In this document: positions 14,791 to 21,495 of the stretch, piece after piece
How positions within the stretch are numbered: position 1 is the stretch's first letter
Layout: the number at the start of each line of letters is the position of its first letter
Assembly (NCBI GenBank): GCA_003248395.1
Contig: QFNA01000111.1
Coordinates: 1 to 25,475 of the forward strand
DNA from: Citromicrobium sp.
Lineage (GTDB): Bacteria; Pseudomonadota; Alphaproteobacteria; Sphingomonadales; Sphingomonadaceae
Direction of reading: 5' to 3'
Length of the DNA: 25,475 nucleotides
Notes under the pieces: model-generated
Seen by the model: only the letters and a program-made list of their open reading frames with translations
Told to the model about the DNA's origin: nothing
Database searches by the model: none
Made by a program: the position numbers and the translations under genes

Positions 14791-15444
14791 GTGACCCGCG
14801 ATCAGATTTTCGAGTTCTTCCGCCGGTTAGCCGAAGACAATCCCTCGCCCGAGACCGAGCTGGAATTCGGCAATTGCTACCAGTTGGTGGTCGCGGTGGC
14901 GCTATCGGCGCAGGCGACCGATGTCGGCGTAAACAAGGCCACGCGTGCGCTGTTTCGCGAAGTCGAAACGCCGGAACAGATGCTCGCGCTGGGCGAGGAG
15001 GGGCTGAAAGAGCACATCAAGACCATCGGCCTGTTCAATTCCAAGGCCAAAAACGTGATCGCGCTGAGCCAATTGCTCGTCGACGACTATGGCGGCGAGG
15101 TGCCCGACACGCGCGAGGACCTCGTGCGGCTTCCCGGCGTGGGCCGCAAGACCGCCAATGTCGTGCTCAATTGCTGGTTCGGGCAGGAGACCTTCGCGGT
15201 CGACACGCATATCCTGCGTGTGGGAAATCGCACCGGCCTCGCCAGGGGCAAGACGCCCGAACAGGTCGAGCCGAAGCTGGAAAAGCGCGTGCCCCAGCCC
15301 TTCCGCCTCGGCGCGCATCACTGGCTGATCCTGCATGGCCGCTATATCTGCAAGGCGAGGACGCCGGAGTGCTGGCGGTGCAAGGTGGTCGATTTATGCA
15401 GCTACCGGAAGAAGGTGCTGGAGAAGCCGAATGGGCGCGCGTGA
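14791..15444 (+). CDS. nth: Endonuclease III (base-excision repair glycosylase/AP lyase)
   Basis: Nth excises oxidised pyrimidines and cleaves the abasic site. The 217-residue protein is full length. It has the helix-hairpin-helix LPGVGRKTANVVL with catalytic Lys120, Asp138 in AVDTHILRVGNR, and the 4Fe-4S loop Cys187-x6-Cys194-x2-Cys197-x5-Cys203. The start is GTG, three bases after dapB; no separate promoter is apparent. Its stop overlaps the next start (TGATG at 15442-15446), tying the downstream orphan gene to the same transcript. Confidence 0.96.
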   Translation: MTRDQIFEFFRRLAEDNPSPETELEFGNCYQLVVAVALSAQATDVGVNKATRALFREVETPEQMLALGEEGLKEHIKTIGLFNSKAKNVIALSQLLVDDYGGEVPDTREDLVRLPGVGRKTANVVLNCWFGQETFAVDTHILRVGNRTGLARGKTPEQVEPKLEKRVPQPFRLGAHHWLILHGRYICKARTPECWRCKVVDLCSYRKKVLEKPNGRA

Positions 15445-15890
15445 TGGACGAGGAAAGTGAAATTCGCCGGAATTGGCGGCTGCGTTGGCTTTCTAGTATC
15501 GCTGAATTCGCCGATTTGAGAACTCAGGAAAAAATGTGGCTCGACCGCAACAACACGAATCCCCACTGGTCATTTGTCGAGTACATGTGCTCCTATTTTG
15601 ATGACCTCTTTCTTTCAGATTTACACGCTGAACGAGTTGTTCGCGACGCGTGGTTGACCCAAGATGAGTTTGAAGCAATCGCAGAGTTTCATGCGCTAGC
15701 CGACGCCTACAATTCGCCCACGGATGATTACGATCATTCATCCATCTTAGCCGATCGAAAGTGGCGAGCGGTGGTCGAGGCGGCTAAAATCGCCCAAAGC
15801 AATCTTTTAGCGATATTGGTCGATGACGTTGAGCGAAATGCAGTGTCTCATGTCCACCTAAAGGCGATCAATGAGCGCTGGCAGCATTAA
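15444..15890 (+). CDS. Hypothetical protein, AT-richer orphan
   Basis: I do not recognise this 148-residue protein. It is acidic and Trp/His-containing, predicted helical throughout, with no signal peptide, membrane segment or known motif. It opens MDEESEIRRNWRLRWLSSIAEFADL and contains two Asp/Tyr-rich patches (CSYFDDLFLSD and SPTDDYDHSS). The ATG overlaps the nth stop, and the end overlaps the convergent symporter gene by 4 bases. By eye the GC content is near one half, well below the flanking genes, and codons such as TTA, CTA and AGT are more frequent, which suggests recent acquisition. The overlap junctions show it is translated in the nth operon if the call is right. Confidence 0.65.
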   Translation: MDEESEIRRNWRLRWLSSIAEFADLRTQEKMWLDRNNTNPHWSFVEYMCSYFDDLFLSDLHAERVVRDAWLTQDEFEAIAEFHALADAYNSPTDDYDHSSILADRKWRAVVEAAKIAQSNLLAILVDDVERNAVSHVHLKAINERWQH

Positions 15891-17059
15891 ACATCGTCCG
15901 CCGAAACCATCTCCGCGCGGTCGATCTCGCCGGTCATCACCGCCACCGTAGTCGCGACTGCCGCATCGCCGCTGACGTTGGTCGTGGTGCGCATCATGTC
16001 CATGATCCGGTCGACACCGGCGACGAAGGCGATGGTTTCCAGCGGCACGCCGACCGCGCCGAAGACCAGCGCCATCATGATGAGGCCCGCGCCAGGGATA
16101 CCCGCCGCGCCCACCGCGCCGAGGGTGGCGAGGATCGAGATCAGGAAATACTGGCCAAGCGTCAAATCGACGCCGAAGATCTGCGCGCCGAACAGCGTGG
16201 CGAGGCCGAGATACATCGCCGTGCCGTTCATGTTGATCGTCGCGCCGAGGCTGATGACAAAACTCGATACGCTGGGGCTTATGCTGACCGCCATCGCGTC
16301 GATGATGCCGCGGAGGAAGTCGCGCACCGGCAGTTTTGCGAGAAACCTTATCATCGCCGAATACATCACGAAGATAATGAGCAGGCAGCCGGCATAGTTG
16401 AGCGCCACGAGTTTCGACAGCGCCACCAGCGCGTCGAAACCCAGCGTGCCCGCAACCCAGGCCATCAGCGCGAAGACGCCGAAGGGTGTGAGTTCCATTA
16501 CGATCATGGTGACTTTCTGCATGATCACCGCGCCGCTATCGAAAACCTTCTGGACGGGCGTGCCCTCTTCCTTCGCCATCAGGATGCCGATACCGATCAG
16601 CAGGCTGAAGACGATCAGCGGCAGGACCGCGACATCGGCCATGACCTGCACCGGGCTTTCAGGCACGATCGAGAGGATCATGTCGACTGCGGTCGTGGGA
16701 TTGGGTTCGGGCGTTTCGCCCATCTCGATCGCCGAGGTGTCGACGCCGCTGCCCGGCGCGACGAAAGTGCCCAACGCGAGGCCCAACCATACGGCGATCT
16801 GTCCGGTCACGACGAAGAGCAGCATCGCCCGCCCACCGACCGCGCCCAGCTTGCGAAGGTCGCCGATGGCAGCAACGCCGGAAACGAGGCTGAAGAAGAT
16901 CAGCGGAACGACCAGCATCTTGATCGCCTTGATGAAAAAATCGCCGATCCACTTGATGCTTTCGGCTTCGGGTCCCCAGGCCCAGCCGGTGAGCACACCG
17001 AGGATGAGCGCGGTGATGACGCGCTGCCACAGCGGAATTTCGAACCAGGTCCTCAGCAA
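15887..17059 (-). CDS. Dicarboxylate/amino acid:cation symporter (DAACS family) with an internal deletion
   Basis: The 390-residue membrane protein matches the glutamate/aspartate/C4-dicarboxylate symporters (GltP/DctA). Evidence includes the N-terminal FFIKAIKMLVVPLIFFSLVSG, ELTPFGVFALMAW, the substrate-site GATINMNGTAMY, and the HP2 region GAAGIPGAGLIMMALV. Family members carry a serine-rich re-entrant loop, HP1 (typically SxxSSxATLP plus about 12 residues), directly before SPSVSSFV. Here LRGIIDAMAVSI runs straight into SPSVSSFV at about 16275-16287, so some 22-23 residues are missing in frame. HP1 forms part of the substrate and gate structure, so transport is probably lost. The gene lies 45 bases downstream of dapE on the same strand and is likely co-transcribed. 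The substrate is not predictable. Confidence 0.88.
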   Translation of the reverse strand: MLRTWFEIPLWQRVITALILGVLTGWAWGPEAESIKWIGDFFIKAIKMLVVPLIFFSLVSGVAAIGDLRKLGAVGGRAMLLFVVTGQIAVWLGLALGTFVAPGSGVDTSAIEMGETPEPNPTTAVDMILSIVPESPVQVMADVAVLPLIVFSLLIGIGILMAKEEGTPVQKVFDSGAVIMQKVTMIVMELTPFGVFALMAWVAGTLGFDALVALSKLVALNYAGCLLIIFVMYSAMIRFLAKLPVRDFLRGIIDAMAVSISPSVSSFVISLGATINMNGTAMYLGLATLFGAQIFGVDLTLGQYFLISILATLGAVGAAGIPGAGLIMMALVFGAVGVPLETIAFVAGVDRIMDMMRTTTNVSGDAAVATTVAVMTGEIDRAEMVSADDV

Positions 17060-17104
17060 ATCCTCAATCCCTCTTTGTCGCCGTCGCGTGTCCCGCGGCG
17101 ATAT

Positions 17105-18139
17105 TTATTCCTGCGCCAGAGCCGCCCTAGCAATCCGCGCGTAGATTTTCGATAGAACTTCCAGATCGGCCACCGCAACCGCCTCGTCGGTCTTGTGCAT
17201 GGTGGCGTTGCACAGGCCGAATTCGATCACCGGACAGACGGCACGCAGGAACCGCGCGTCGGACGTGCCGCCGGTGGTCGAAGGCTCTGGATTGAGGCCG
17301 GTTTCGGCCTTGACCGCGGCGGCAATGATCGCGCTGAAAGTGCCGGGCGGGGTCAGGAAGGGCTCTCCGCTGATCACCGGGACTGCCCTGCCGCCATGCT
17401 TTTCGGCTATCTCACCGACCTTTTCCGACAGCGAGGCACCCGAATGCCTGTCGTTGAAGCGAATGGATATTCTTGCCTTGGCGCTGGCCGGAATGACGTT
17501 ATGCGCGCGGTTCGGGATGGCGATTTCGGTGATTTCCAGATTGCTTGGCTGGAACCAGTCGGTGCCTTCGTCGAGGACCAGAGCGTCGAGTTCGGCAAGG
17601 ATGGCGACGAGCCGCGGAATGGGGTTGTCGGCAAGGTGCGGATAGGCGACGTGGCCCTGCGTGCCGTCGACCTCCAGCCAGATGTTGACCGAGCCGCGGC
17701 GGCCGATCTTCATCATGTCGCCGAGGCGCTTGACCGAGGTCGGCTCTCCGACCAGGCAGACATCGGGCTGGTGCCCGTTTTCCCGCATGAAATCGATGAG
17801 TTTGCGCGTGCCGTTGATCGCCGGGCCTTCCTCGTCCCCGGTGATGATGAAGCTGAGCGTTCCTGCCTCGGTCGGAATCTCCGCCACAGCTGCCGCCATG
17901 CACGCAACCGCGCCTTTCATGTCCACCGCCCCACGCCCGTAAAGCAGGTCGCCGCGAATTTCCGGCGCGAAGGCGTCCGACGCCCAGCCCTCGCCCGGCG
18001 GCACGACGTCGACGTGTCCGGCAAAGGCGAAATGGCGCGAGCCTGCCGGACCGCGGCGAATGGCAAAGAGGTTCTCGACCGGCTCCTCATCGCTCCCTTC
18101 GGCCATCAATCGCTTGGCGTAGTCGAGAACCTGAGTCAT
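17105..18139 (-). CDS. dapE: Succinyl-diaminopimelate desuccinylase DapE, shortened near the N-terminus
   Basis: DapE hydrolyses N-succinyl-L,L-diaminopimelate, a dinuclear zinc step of lysine and cell-wall synthesis. Metal ligands and the catalytic region are present: His42 in FAGHVDVVPPG, Asp73 in GRGAVDMKG, Glu103-Glu104 in TGDEEGP, Glu132 in GEPT and a late His in ATMHKTDEAV. The first metal His is residue 42, but it is about residue 67 in E. coli and later in sphingomonads. The ACPSVTP-type helix normally following YAKRL is absent, and YAKRL runs directly into MAEGSDEEPVENLF. About 25-33 residues seem deleted in frame. No upstream in-frame start helps, since that sequence is antisense to the cupin gene. 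The cupin gene diverges 29 bases away. Confidence 0.9.
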   Translation of the reverse strand: MTQVLDYAKRLMAEGSDEEPVENLFAIRRGPAGSRHFAFAGHVDVVPPGEGWASDAFAPEIRGDLLYGRGAVDMKGAVACMAAAVAEIPTEAGTLSFIITGDEEGPAINGTRKLIDFMRENGHQPDVCLVGEPTSVKRLGDMMKIGRRGSVNIWLEVDGTQGHVAYPHLADNPIPRLVAILAELDALVLDEGTDWFQPSNLEITEIAIPNRAHNVIPASAKARISIRFNDRHSGASLSEKVGEIAEKHGGRAVPVISGEPFLTPPGTFSAIIAAAVKAETGLNPEPSTTGGTSDARFLRAVCPVIEFGLCNATMHKTDEAVAVADLEVLSKIYARIARAALAQE

Positions 18140-18168
18140 TCTGCACCCGCTAGCAGGAGTGCCCGACA

Positions 18169-18636
18169 ATGCCCAAGCTCGATCTCGACGCCATCCCCCG
18201 CACCAATGCGACCGGCTATCCCGGACCCTATGATGCCGAGGTGGAGGGGCGCTGGTATCGCCGGCTGGCCCCGGCGGCCGGGCTGACCAGGCTGGGCGCA
18301 TCGCATGTGACGCTGGAGCCGGGTGCCTTTTCCTCGCAGCGGCACTGGCACCGGGTCGAGGACGAGCTGGTGGTGATGCTGGAAGGCGAGGCGGTACTGA
18401 TCGAGGACGAGGGCGAGACGGTGGTGCGGCCCGGTGACGTGCTGGCCTGGGCAGCAGGCGTCGAAAATGGGCACCGACTGCACAACAGGACGGACAGGCC
18501 GTGCGTGTTCGTGGCGATCAGTGGCGGCGACAGCGCAGCGGATTCGGGCGAATATCCCGACATCGACATGGTGTTCGATGCGCAAGGCTATGCGCGCAAG
18601 GACGGGACGCGGTATCCGACGAAGCGGACTGCGTGA
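18169..18636 (+). CDS. Cupin-domain protein
   Basis: This 155-residue single-cupin protein has the metal-site pattern QRHWHRVEDELVVMLEGEAVLI (about 57-79: two His, a Glu) and the second cupin motif PGDVLAWAAGVENGHRLHNRT. It ends with YPDIDMVFDAQGYARKDGT, a stretch shared with many proteobacterial stand-alone cupins of unknown substrate. AGGAG stands nine bases before the ATG. The gene is divergent from dapE with only 29 bases between the start codons, so their promoters must overlap. It could be a small-molecule isomerase, dioxygenase or sensor; the sequence does not say which. Confidence 0.85.
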   Translation: MPKLDLDAIPRTNATGYPGPYDAEVEGRWYRRLAPAAGLTRLGASHVTLEPGAFSSQRHWHRVEDELVVMLEGEAVLIEDEGETVVRPGDVLAWAAGVENGHRLHNRTDRPCVFVAISGGDSAADSGEYPDIDMVFDAQGYARKDGTRYPTKRTA

Positions 18637-18651
18637 CGTTCGGTTTGGCGC

Positions 18652-18668
18652 GGGGCATCGGCGGCCCC
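18652..18668. terminator. Possible hairpin between convergent cupin and nuclease genes
   Basis: GGGGC (18652-18656) and GCCCC (18664-18668) can pair around a 7-base loop in the 41-base gap between the two convergent stops. There is no T tract on either side, so it is a weak candidate. Confidence 0.25.
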
Positions 18669-18677
18669 TCGGCATTC

Positions 18678-19586
18678 TCAGGGTGATCGGGGCTTCGCGG
18701 AATCGTCGGGCTGCGGGAGCGGGCCGTTAGCGAACGCGGCGTCAAGATAGTCGGCCATGCGCAGACCGGCCTGCAAGACGCGGCGGCGGGCGACAGGCAG
18801 CGCGCGGTCGATGACATCCTGTGACAGCGCGACCTCGCGCGGCAGATCGCCTGCACAGGGGTTGCAGCCAAAGCTCTCCGGATAAACGAAGTCGCGCGAG
18901 ATCTGCCAGCTTTCGCGGCCCCAGTCCGCCGCCCGTCCGCCGGCGAGCTCGGCCCGCTCGGAGGCAGAATAGCGGCGCACCACGGGCGGATCGCCGCTGA
19001 TCGCGCGTTCGGCCAGCGGGCCGTCCCACACCCAATGGAGGTTGAGGCCCGGCACGATCCCGTAATCGGCCTGCCGATCATTGCCGCCGCGATCGTCGAG
19101 ATCGCCAGAATGGAGCGGCATGTGGATGTCGCCGATGAAATGGACGAGGAAGGCGAGCGCTTCGAGCCGGACATTATCGGGCAGGCTCTCGTCGGCAAGG
19201 ATACGTTGGTTACGCTCTATCTGGCCCGAGACGCAGGCCCCACCCGAACAGTTCTTGCGCGCGTCGTAATCCTCGGTCACCGGCTCGGTTTGGTAATGCC
19301 ATGCGAAGGTATAGCCCCAGCGCCACCCCTCGCCCCGCAAGCAATCGGGCCAGACGCTGGCATCCTGCAGGCTGGCGAGGGCGCAATTGGGCGTGCCGAT
19401 CTGCGGGGCAGCGCGCAGCAGCTGCTCTATCTTCGCGCGCGTCTGCGGCGTGACGTTGGCCTCGGCAATATCGGCGGTGACGGTGTGCGCGTAATAGCCC
19501 CATGCCTGCGCCTGCGCGGGGAGAACCAGCGTGGCGAGAGCCGCGACCAGCGTCAGGAAACGGTTTCGTACTGCTCGATAACCCAT
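18678..19586 (-). CDS. Secreted S1/P1-type nuclease
   Basis: The 302-residue protein has a signal peptide (about residues 1-28) whose likely cleavage after AQA leaves Trp29 as the mature N-terminus. In this zinc-dependent phospholipase C/P1 nuclease fold the N-terminal Trp itself binds zinc. Further ligands fit WGYYAHT (His34), FAWHYQ, FLVHFIGDIHMPLHSGDLDDRGGND and NLHWVWDG. The family cleaves single-stranded DNA and RNA, probably for scavenging outside the cytoplasm. WGYYAH replaces the commoner WGxxGH. The frame is open far upstream, but that part is antisense to or overlaps the GST gene. ATG 19586 overlaps the end of GST by 34 bases, so the two are likely coupled. Confidence 0.88.
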   Translation of the reverse strand: MGYRAVRNRFLTLVAALATLVLPAQAQAWGYYAHTVTADIAEANVTPQTRAKIEQLLRAAPQIGTPNCALASLQDASVWPDCLRGEGWRWGYTFAWHYQTEPVTEDYDARKNCSGGACVSGQIERNQRILADESLPDNVRLEALAFLVHFIGDIHMPLHSGDLDDRGGNDRQADYGIVPGLNLHWVWDGPLAERAISGDPPVVRRYSASERAELAGGRAADWGRESWQISRDFVYPESFGCNPCAGDLPREVALSQDVIDRALPVARRRVLQAGLRMADYLDAAFANGPLPQPDDSAKPRSP

Positions 19587-20212
19587 TCTTCGTGTTCCGA
19601 TGCCTCGATCCAGCCTTGCATCCAGTCGTGCTCCCACACCGCCTGCATGTAGGCGGCGGCGAAGCCCGGCACGGCGATCTGGTAGCTGATAAAGCGGCTG
19701 ACGACCGGCGCGAAAAAGATGTCCGCCGCGCCGAACGTGCCGAAGAGGAACGGCCCGCCGCCGCCGAACCGGCTGCGCGCCTCCGCCCACAGGCCGAGGA
19801 TGCGCATGATGTCCGCCTTGCAGGCCTCGCTCGGCTCGAACCCATCGAAGCGCTTGCGCACGTTCATCGGGCATTCGCCGCGCAGCGCCTGGAAGCTGGA
19901 ATGCATTTCGGCGACCATCGAACGCGCCATGCCGCGCGCGGTGTCGTCCTTGGGCCAGAACCGGTCGCGCCCGACCTTGTCGGCCAGATATTCGAGCATG
20001 GCGAGGCTGTCCCAGACGACGGTTTCGCCATCCCACAACAGTGGCACCTTGCCCGAGGAGGGGCGGATCTGGCCGTCCTGCCGGTCGGCCTCCCAGTTTT
20101 CGCCGAACAGCGGGACGACGATTTCCTCGAACGAAAGCCCCGACTGCTTGACCGCGAGCCAGCCGCGCAGCGACCAGCTCGAATAATTCTTGTTCCCGAT
20201 GACGAGTTTCAT
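19553..20212 (-). CDS. Glutathione S-transferase family protein
   Basis: The 219-residue protein has the thioredoxin-fold N-terminal domain (MKLVIGNKNYSSWSLRGWLA, with Ser residues where the catalytic residue lies; KVPLLWDGETVVWDSLAMLEYLAD with the glutathione-binding Val-Pro and Asp-Ser). A helical C-terminal domain includes FGAADIFFAPVVSRF. This matches the cytosolic GST subgroup (YfcF/zeta-like) common in proteobacteria. Conjugation, isomerisation or peroxidase roles are all possible. The stop overlaps the secreted nuclease gene, although no functional link is obvious. The full length is normal. Confidence 0.88.
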   Translation of the reverse strand: MKLVIGNKNYSSWSLRGWLAVKQSGLSFEEIVVPLFGENWEADRQDGQIRPSSGKVPLLWDGETVVWDSLAMLEYLADKVGRDRFWPKDDTARGMARSMVAEMHSSFQALRGECPMNVRKRFDGFEPSEACKADIMRILGLWAEARSRFGGGGPFLFGTFGAADIFFAPVVSRFISYQIAVPGFAAAYMQAVWEHDWMQGWIEASEHEEWVIEQYETVS

Positions 20213-20321
20213 GCGCGCCCTTTGCTGCTGCTGTGCGGGCGTTAGGGGTTCATCGCCACGCTGTCGATGATGAACGGTGCGCGGCTAGGCGGCGCGCGCC
20301 ATAGCCGCTAGGCAAAGAGCC

Positions 20322-20738
20322 ATGAGCTTGCGCCCCTTCCATCTCGCCTTTCCCGTCCGCGATCTGGCCGAGGCCCGCGCCTTTTACGGCGGCGTGATGG
20401 GCTGCGCCGAAGGCCGCAGCTCGGACGAGTGGATCGATTTCGACTTCTTCGGCCACCAAATCGTCGCGCATCTGGGCGGCGATACGGGGGACCGGGCGAG
20501 CAATCCGGTCGATGGCCACGATGTCCCCGTGCCCCATTTCGGCGTGGTGCTAATGCCAGGAGACTGGCAGGCGCTGGCCGACAGATTGGTCGCGGCAGGC
20601 ACGCGCTTCGTGATCGAGCCGACCGTGCGCTTCGCCGGAGAAGCAGGCGAGCAGCGCACGATGTTCCTGCGCGACCCGAGCGGCAATGCGCTGGAGTTCA
20701 AGGCATTTGCGGATGATGCGATGCTATTTGCCCGGTGA
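20322..20738 (+). CDS. VOC superfamily (glyoxalase/bleomycin resistance-like) protein
   Basis: The 138-residue protein opens RPFHLAFPVRDLAEARAFYGGVMGC, the standard first beta-alpha-beta unit of VOC proteins. It ends with FLRDPSGNALEFKAF, the usual Glu metal-ligand strand. The metal ligands would be His7, a central His (DVPVPHFGVVL) and the final Glu. Members include glyoxalases, dioxygenases and fosfomycin-type resistance proteins; this one resembles the broad uncharacterised branch that carries a VPHFGV segment. It stands alone, convergent with engB. The stop codon falls in a hairpin loop. Confidence 0.87.
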   Translation: MSLRPFHLAFPVRDLAEARAFYGGVMGCAEGRSSDEWIDFDFFGHQIVAHLGGDTGDRASNPVDGHDVPVPHFGVVLMPGDWQALADRLVAAGTRFVIEPTVRFAGEAGEQRTMFLRDPSGNALEFKAFADDAMLFAR

Positions 20739-20767
20739 TCGGGCGGGGTGAGACCTTGCTCACACCA
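20731..20767 (+). terminator. Tandem hairpins at the end of the VOC gene
   Basis: GCCCG (20731-20735) and CGGGC (20741-20745) enclose a 5-base loop that contains the TGA stop codon. Directly after it, GTGAG (20749-20753) and CTCAC (20760-20764) form a second stem. No T tract follows, so this may stabilise the 3' end or assist termination rather than act alone. Confidence 0.3.
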
Positions 20768-20841
20768 GGGAGCGAAGGCGCTAGGCGGTCCGGAATTGCC
20801 GATGTGCTCCTCGCCATTGCTGGAGAAGAGACGGCATCCCG

Positions 20842-21495
20842 TCAGACGCCCGCATCCGCCAGGACGGCGGCGCGGAGGTTGGCGATGCCCATGCCCTTTT
20901 CAGCGCTGGTGACGTGAACGTACGGGTAGGCGGCGACGTGTTTTCTGGACTCGGCCTCGACCGCGGCCACGGTCTTTTCCAGCTCGCTCGCCTTGATCTT
21001 GTCGGCCTTGGTCAGGACCACGCGGTAGCCGACGGCGGCCTCGTCGAGCATTTTCATCATTTCGCGGTCGACGTCCTTCAGACCGTGGCGGCTATCGACG
21101 AGGACGAGGTTGCGCGCGAGGACCTGTCGCCCGCGCAGATAGGTACGGACGAGATTCTTCCAGCGTTCGACCACCTTCACCGGCGCCTTGGCAAAGCCGT
21201 AGCCGGGCATGTCGACGAGGCGGAACAGCGTGGGATCGCCGACTTCGAAGAAGTTGAGCTCCTGCGTGCGGCCCGGGGTGACCGAGGCGCGGGCGATTGC
21301 CTTGCGCCCGGTGAGCGCGTTGAGCAGCGAGCTCTTGCCGACGTTGGATCGGCCGGCGAAGGCGATTTCGGGCACAGTCGGTTCGGGCAGGAACTTGAGC
21401 TGCGGGGCTGACAGCAGGAAGTCCACGCGGCCAGAAAACAGCCTTGTGGCACGCCGCTCGAGCTCGGCCTGCTCGGCGGCATCTTCCTCGGTCAT
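20842..21495 (-). CDS. engB: Ribosome biogenesis GTP-binding protein EngB/YihA/YsxC
   Basis: EngB is a small essential GTPase that acts in late assembly of the 50S subunit. The 217-residue protein has G1 GRSNVGKSS (48-56), a G2 Thr in ASVTPGRTQ, G3 DMPGYG (95-100), G4 TKAD (162-165) and G5 SAEK. The N-terminal FLLSAPQLKFLPEPTVPEIAF is typical. The frame is open far upstream inside yidC, but ATG 21495 overlaps the yidC stop as ATGA, giving the normal start and coupling. It is the last gene of the rpmH cluster. Confidence 0.95.
   Translation of the reverse strand: MTEEDAAEQAELERRATRLFSGRVDFLLSAPQLKFLPEPTVPEIAFAGRSNVGKSSLLNALTGRKAIARASVTPGRTQELNFFEVGDPTLFRLVDMPGYGFAKAPVKVVERWKNLVRTYLRGRQVLARNLVLVDSRHGLKDVDREMMKMLDEAAVGYRVVLTKADKIKASELEKTVAAVEAESRKHVAAYPYVHVTSAEKGMGIANLRAAVLADAGV

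Noticed and set aside
14874..15441. Frame of the orphan gene extended upstream through nth
   Set aside because: The extension is out of frame with the clearly real nth and reads as shadow sequence. The ATG at 15444 is the natural start.
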